A DNA stretch of 64,000 nt, taken from Lingula anatina. Its lineage: Eukaryota; Brachiopoda; Lingulata; Lingulida; Lingulidae. The first letter of the stretch is position 1; every line of letters begins with the position of its first letter. Below, in pieces: positions 63,965 through 64,000 of this stretch. The position numbers were made by a program, and so were the translations under genes. The stretch covers positions 161,476 through 225,475 of the forward strand of contig NW_019775643.1 in NCBI RefSeq assembly GCF_001039355.2, in the 5' to 3' direction. Under the pieces are notes generated by a model that was not told the origin of the DNA, made no database searches, and saw only the letters and a program-made list of their open reading frames with translations.

Positions 63965-64000
63965 GTGAGTTGTTTTAGTTCTGATTGCAGCAAAATTGAA

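Noticed and set aside
1-64000. tRNA, rRNA or snRNA genes
   Set aside because: I scanned by eye for B-box-like GGTTCGAATCC motifs and conserved RNA cores and found none convincing. A covariance-model scan would be needed to exclude them.

Overview
The window looks like a piece of a nuclear genome from an intron-rich invertebrate animal. Evidence: small GT-AG exons (often 40-150 bp), AT-rich introns, many microsatellites, a miniature transposon family, and genes of bilaterian type. MCM8, BABAM2 and DDX28 are all present with nearly the same protein length as in human. I favour a marine spiralian (mollusc, annelid or brachiopod type) but nothing in the window proves the phylum. All ortholog names below come from reading translated exons against families I know; no database search was run.

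Layout. Positions 1-31,499 hold no gene I can name. This stretch contains microsatellites, a duplicated 2-kb block next to an N at 9,438, a composite GT/GA repeat that is itself duplicated, a MITE-like repeat, and a few exon-like segments I cannot connect with confidence. Positions 31,500-41,761 (+) carry a complete 29-exon coding region for the MCM8 helicase (856 aa). Positions 45,618-47,444 (+) carry a long single-exon reading frame for a Mab-21/cGAS-superfamily protein that appears to lack the catalytic motif. Positions 48,203-53,059 (-) carry BABAM2/BRE (11 coding exons, 374 aa). Its last exon is present twice, on either side of an N at 48,368. Positions 53,189-59,474 (+) carry DDX28, a mitochondrial-type DEAD-box helicase (15 exons, 542 aa), which starts head-to-head with BABAM2. 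Positions 60,459-63,964 (+) carry the first seven coding exons of a secreted C-type lectin plus sushi-domain protein that runs off the window.

Functional view. MCM8 (homologous recombination and interstrand crosslink repair) and BABAM2 (scaffold of the BRCA1-A and BRISC deubiquitinase complexes) are both genome-maintenance genes, and the Mab-21-like gene sits between them. Whether this proximity means anything is open. The lectin-sushi gene is a separate, probably recognition or innate-immunity type gene.

The most striking sequence observation is a 14-copy, 26-bp minisatellite inside DDX28. Its unit is the exon 4 / intron 4 boundary itself, so it lays out about 13 tandem copies of a 5' splice donor. 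The two single N characters both sit exactly at the junction of duplicated flanks. This argues that those duplications are unmerged allelic contig overlaps rather than biology.
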